Assembly (NCBI GenBank): GCA_021812265.1
Contig: JAKAOI010000103.1
Location: 1-7,440, forward strand
DNA: 7,440 nt
DNA from: Chloroflexota bacterium
GTDB lineage: Bacteria > Chloroflexota > Ktedonobacteria > Ktedonobacterales > JACDGC01
Direction: 5' to 3'
The position numbers and the translations under genes are program-made. This document shows, in pieces, positions 6,018 to 7,440 of the stretch (within the stretch, counting starts at the first letter, position 1; the number at the start of each line of letters is the position of its first letter). The notes beneath the pieces were generated by a model that did no database searches, had not been told where the DNA came from, and saw only the letters and a program-made list of their open reading frames with translations.

Positions 6018-6704
6018 TCATTGTTCCAAAGAAATGCGCGCGTTGCATCGGGCGTCCCACACACAATGCGCATGTTTGGGCAGCGATTCAGGTATCGGCG
6101 CAGAAACACCAAGCTGTGTTAGCGCTATTTGCAGCTGGCAGAGCTGCAGGCCGATAAGACCCGGCGCGCAGCCTTCAATGCGCTCTACCGGATGAAAATC
6201 TTCATGCTGAAACGCATATCCGCCTGCTTTATCGAAGGGATCGCCGGTAGCAATATAGTCGGTTATTTCAGCGTCGGTATAGTTACGCATACATACGCGG
6301 GTATGCTCTACTGTGGTGTAGATTTCGTCGGGAACACCGGCGCGTGCGGCGCAGAGCGCTGTAGTGACGATATGTGTTTTGCCGCGCAGATCGTTTAACA
6401 TAGCGCGCGCTTCTTCTGGGTTATGCGGTTTATTCAAAACACTGTTTCCCAGCACTACTGTAGTGTCTGCCGCAATAATCACTGCGTTAGGTTTATTTCC
6501 TGCAATGTCTATAGCGGCCAGCAGTTTAAACTTAGCTAAATAGGGCGCTAAACCATGTGGACCGCCCTGATACTGTGTTTGCAGAAATTCTTCATCTACA
6601 TTGCAAGAGAGTATTTCAAATGGCAGCCCCAGTCGTTGTATCAACTCTTTGCGGCGCGGTGACCCGGAAGCAAGGATGAGTTTTGGTTGATTTACATTTT
6701 CCAC
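6018..6704 (-). CDS. maf: Maf-family nucleoside triphosphate pyrophosphatase
   Basis: Predicted cytoplasmic house-cleaning enzyme that hydrolyses non-canonical or modified NTPs (or dTTP/UTP) to the monophosphate and pyrophosphate. Motifs in order: LASGSPRRKELI at residues 11-22, AADTTVVL at 78-85 with the catalytic-type Asp, LNKP at 90-93, GKTHIVTT at 108-115, and GDPFDKAGGYAFQ at 154-166. The C-terminal signature is IEGCAPGLIGLQL (176-188), where many Maf proteins end this motif in VvGLPl. At 228 residues it exceeds the usual 190-210 because of a tail of about 29 residues containing two cysteines, possibly lineage-specific. The start is GTG (minus 6704-6702); AAGGA (6721-6717) is 12 bases upstream. 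It lies 62 bases downstream of the GH15 gene on the same strand and converges on murE. Substrate subtype (YhdE- or YceF-like) cannot be decided from sequence alone. Confidence 0.93.
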   Translation of the reverse strand: MENVNQPKLILASGSPRRKELIQRLGLPFEILSCNVDEEFLQTQYQGGPHGLAPYLAKFKLLAAIDIAGNKPNAVIIAADTTVVLGNSVLNKPHNPEEARAMLNDLRGKTHIVTTALCAARAGVPDEIYTTVEHTRVCMRNYTDAEITDYIATGDPFDKAGGYAFQHEDFHPVERIEGCAPGLIGLQLCQLQIALTQLGVSAPIPESLPKHAHCVWDARCNARISLEQ

Positions 6705-6716
6705 AGAGCACTGTTT

Positions 6717-6721
6717 TCCTT
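6717..6721 (-). promoter_or_regulatory. Ribosome binding site of maf (AAGGA), supporting a GTG start
   Basis: Read on the minus strand, AAGGA lies 12 bases before the GTG at 6704-6702. There is no in-frame ATG nearby; reading starts well before the conserved LASGSPRR motif at residue 11. The spacing is on the long side. Confidence 0.45.
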
Positions 6722-6739
6722 TTTGATGTACGGCAAAAA

Positions 6740-6762
6740 TGCTGACAGCAGTTCACCGGTGA
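6740..6762. repeat. Two adjacent palindromes in the GH15-maf gap
   Basis: TGCTG-A-CAGCA (6740-6750) and the perfect 10-base palindrome TCACCGGTGA (6753-6762) sit 2 bases apart, within the 62-base gap between the GH15 stop and maf. On the minus strand the pair is followed directly by five T residues. Loop sizes of 0-1 base make simple hairpins poor, so a protein-binding site is as plausible as a weak terminator. Function is unknown. Confidence 0.45.
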
Positions 6763-6766
6763 TTCG

Positions 6767-7440
6767 CTAAGAATTTGGTGTTTTATACAATAATCGGTGG
6801 CGTTTTCCCACATACCAGCGCACAGTTTCTACAAACTCTGCATGGCTCCATGTCAGCGGAGATGCGCTGAGCGGCGCGCCGGTATAGGGGTGAACTTGTT
6901 CCGCCAAAACACCGCTTGGCAGCGCATGCTGTGGAATCCACTGCATGATGGGTATGGTTGCGTCCAATTCCGCAACAGTTTGCGCGCGCGCAATATAGTA
7001 TTGCGCAGCCCAGCAGGTGCAAATAAACCAAGGATTCCCGGGCACAGTTTGCGTATCATCTGCAATTTTATGATATGCGTCATTTTCGTAGCGCGCAAAG
7101 CCGCCAACAGAAGTTTTTATCTGCAGGCGTTTTTCCATTTCCTGCATCAGCAACACGATGCGTTCATCTAAGGGATCATACATACCGTATTGATACAACG
7201 CCGCCATTGCCATATCCATCGTATCATCGCGAATGATGGATCCATCCGGCTTTAATTGTATCATGCGTGAGAAACACTGATTTTCGGCGTTCCATAAATA
7301 GGTGTCGGCGGCCTTTTTTATGACTCCGGCAGTGGTTTCATAGCGATCTTCAAATTCGTGTTCACCAAAAATATGGGCAAATTGCGCCGCGGCGCGCAGC
7401 GCAGCGTATACGGTCGCGATAGTATAGGCGTGTATCCCTC
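6767..7440 (-). CDS. Glycoside hydrolase family 15 (glucoamylase-like), C-terminal part (N-terminus beyond right edge)
   Basis: The minus strand is open from the right edge (first full codon 7438-7436) for 223 codons to a TAG at 6769-6767. An internal ATG at 7264 is not the start, because family sequence continues upstream of it (GIHAYTIATVYAALRAAAQFA). The fragment covers the later part of the (alpha/alpha)6 barrel of GH15: RDDTMDMAMAALYQYGM, then GGFARYENDAYH, GNPWFICTCWAAQYYIA, and LPSGVLAEQVHP followed by PLTWSHAEFVE. The Glu of LAEQ (codon at 6901-6899) matches the family's general-base glutamate. The general-acid region, usually around W-E-E-R just before GIHAYT, falls at or past the edge. 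GH15 enzymes release glucose from starch, glycogen, dextrin or trehalose; the exact substrate cannot be told. The ending is intact. Export cannot be judged without the N-terminus. It precedes maf on the same strand. Confidence 0.93.
   Translation of the reverse strand, partial: GIHAYTIATVYAALRAAAQFAHIFGEHEFEDRYETTAGVIKKAADTYLWNAENQCFSRMIQLKPDGSIIRDDTMDMAMAALYQYGMYDPLDERIVLLMQEMEKRLQIKTSVGGFARYENDAYHKIADDTQTVPGNPWFICTCWAAQYYIARAQTVAELDATIPIMQWIPQHALPSGVLAEQVHPYTGAPLSASPLTWSHAEFVETVRWYVGKRHRLLYKTPNS

Noticed and set aside
6797..7171. A 124-codon plus-strand ORF opposite the GH15 gene
   Set aside because: It is the reverse reading of strongly conserved GH15 segments including the catalytic LAEQ region. 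No SD site or motif of its own.
1..7440. Defence system, mobile element, CRISPR array, prophage or biosynthetic cluster
   Set aside because: All strands are accounted for by housekeeping genes with short gaps. No transposase, integrase, terminal inverted repeats, spaced direct repeats or toxin-antitoxin pair is visible.

Overview
The window is a compact stretch of bacterial chromosome with about half G+C. It is densely coding and looks like conserved housekeeping DNA rather than an accessory island. I see no transposase, integrase, phage gene, CRISPR array, tRNA or rRNA. Several protein signatures resemble Chloroflexota versions of these families: the EDPR form of the MurE substrate motif, the LEAPELQ segment of MurE, and the VEQKELERLE segment of the SbcC-like ATPase. 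This placement is a recollection-based inference with modest confidence.

Layout. (1) 1-965, minus strand: the N-terminal 321 codons of a Rad50/SbcC/SMC-like coiled-coil ATPase that runs off the left edge. (2) 966-1136: a divergent intergenic region with candidate promoter elements. (3) 1137-5979, plus strand: five genes with gaps of 2-40 bases, very probably one operon. They are a Sua5-type threonylcarbamoyl-AMP synthase (tRNA t6A synthesis), purE and purK (the two-step carboxylation in purine synthesis), a YajQ-family nucleotide-binding protein, and a MurE-type muramyl ligase. (4) 5980-6017: a short convergent gap with a hairpin. (5) 6018-6704, minus strand: a Maf-family nucleotide pyrophosphatase. 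(6) 6767-7440, minus strand: the C-terminal 223 codons of a GH15 (glucoamylase-like) glycoside hydrolase whose N-terminus lies beyond the right edge. GH15 and maf are probably co-transcribed, with GH15 first.

How the genes fit together. PurE and PurK act in consecutive steps and are adjacent with only 2 bases between them. Sua5, YajQ and MurE serve tRNA modification, nucleotide binding and cell-wall synthesis. They look grouped as growth-linked housekeeping functions rather than as a single pathway. I found no convincing previously undescribed system. The items most worth a second look are the MurE motif variants, the excess of GGCGCGCC-type palindromes, the paired palindromes between GH15 and maf, and the unusual start context of yajQ.
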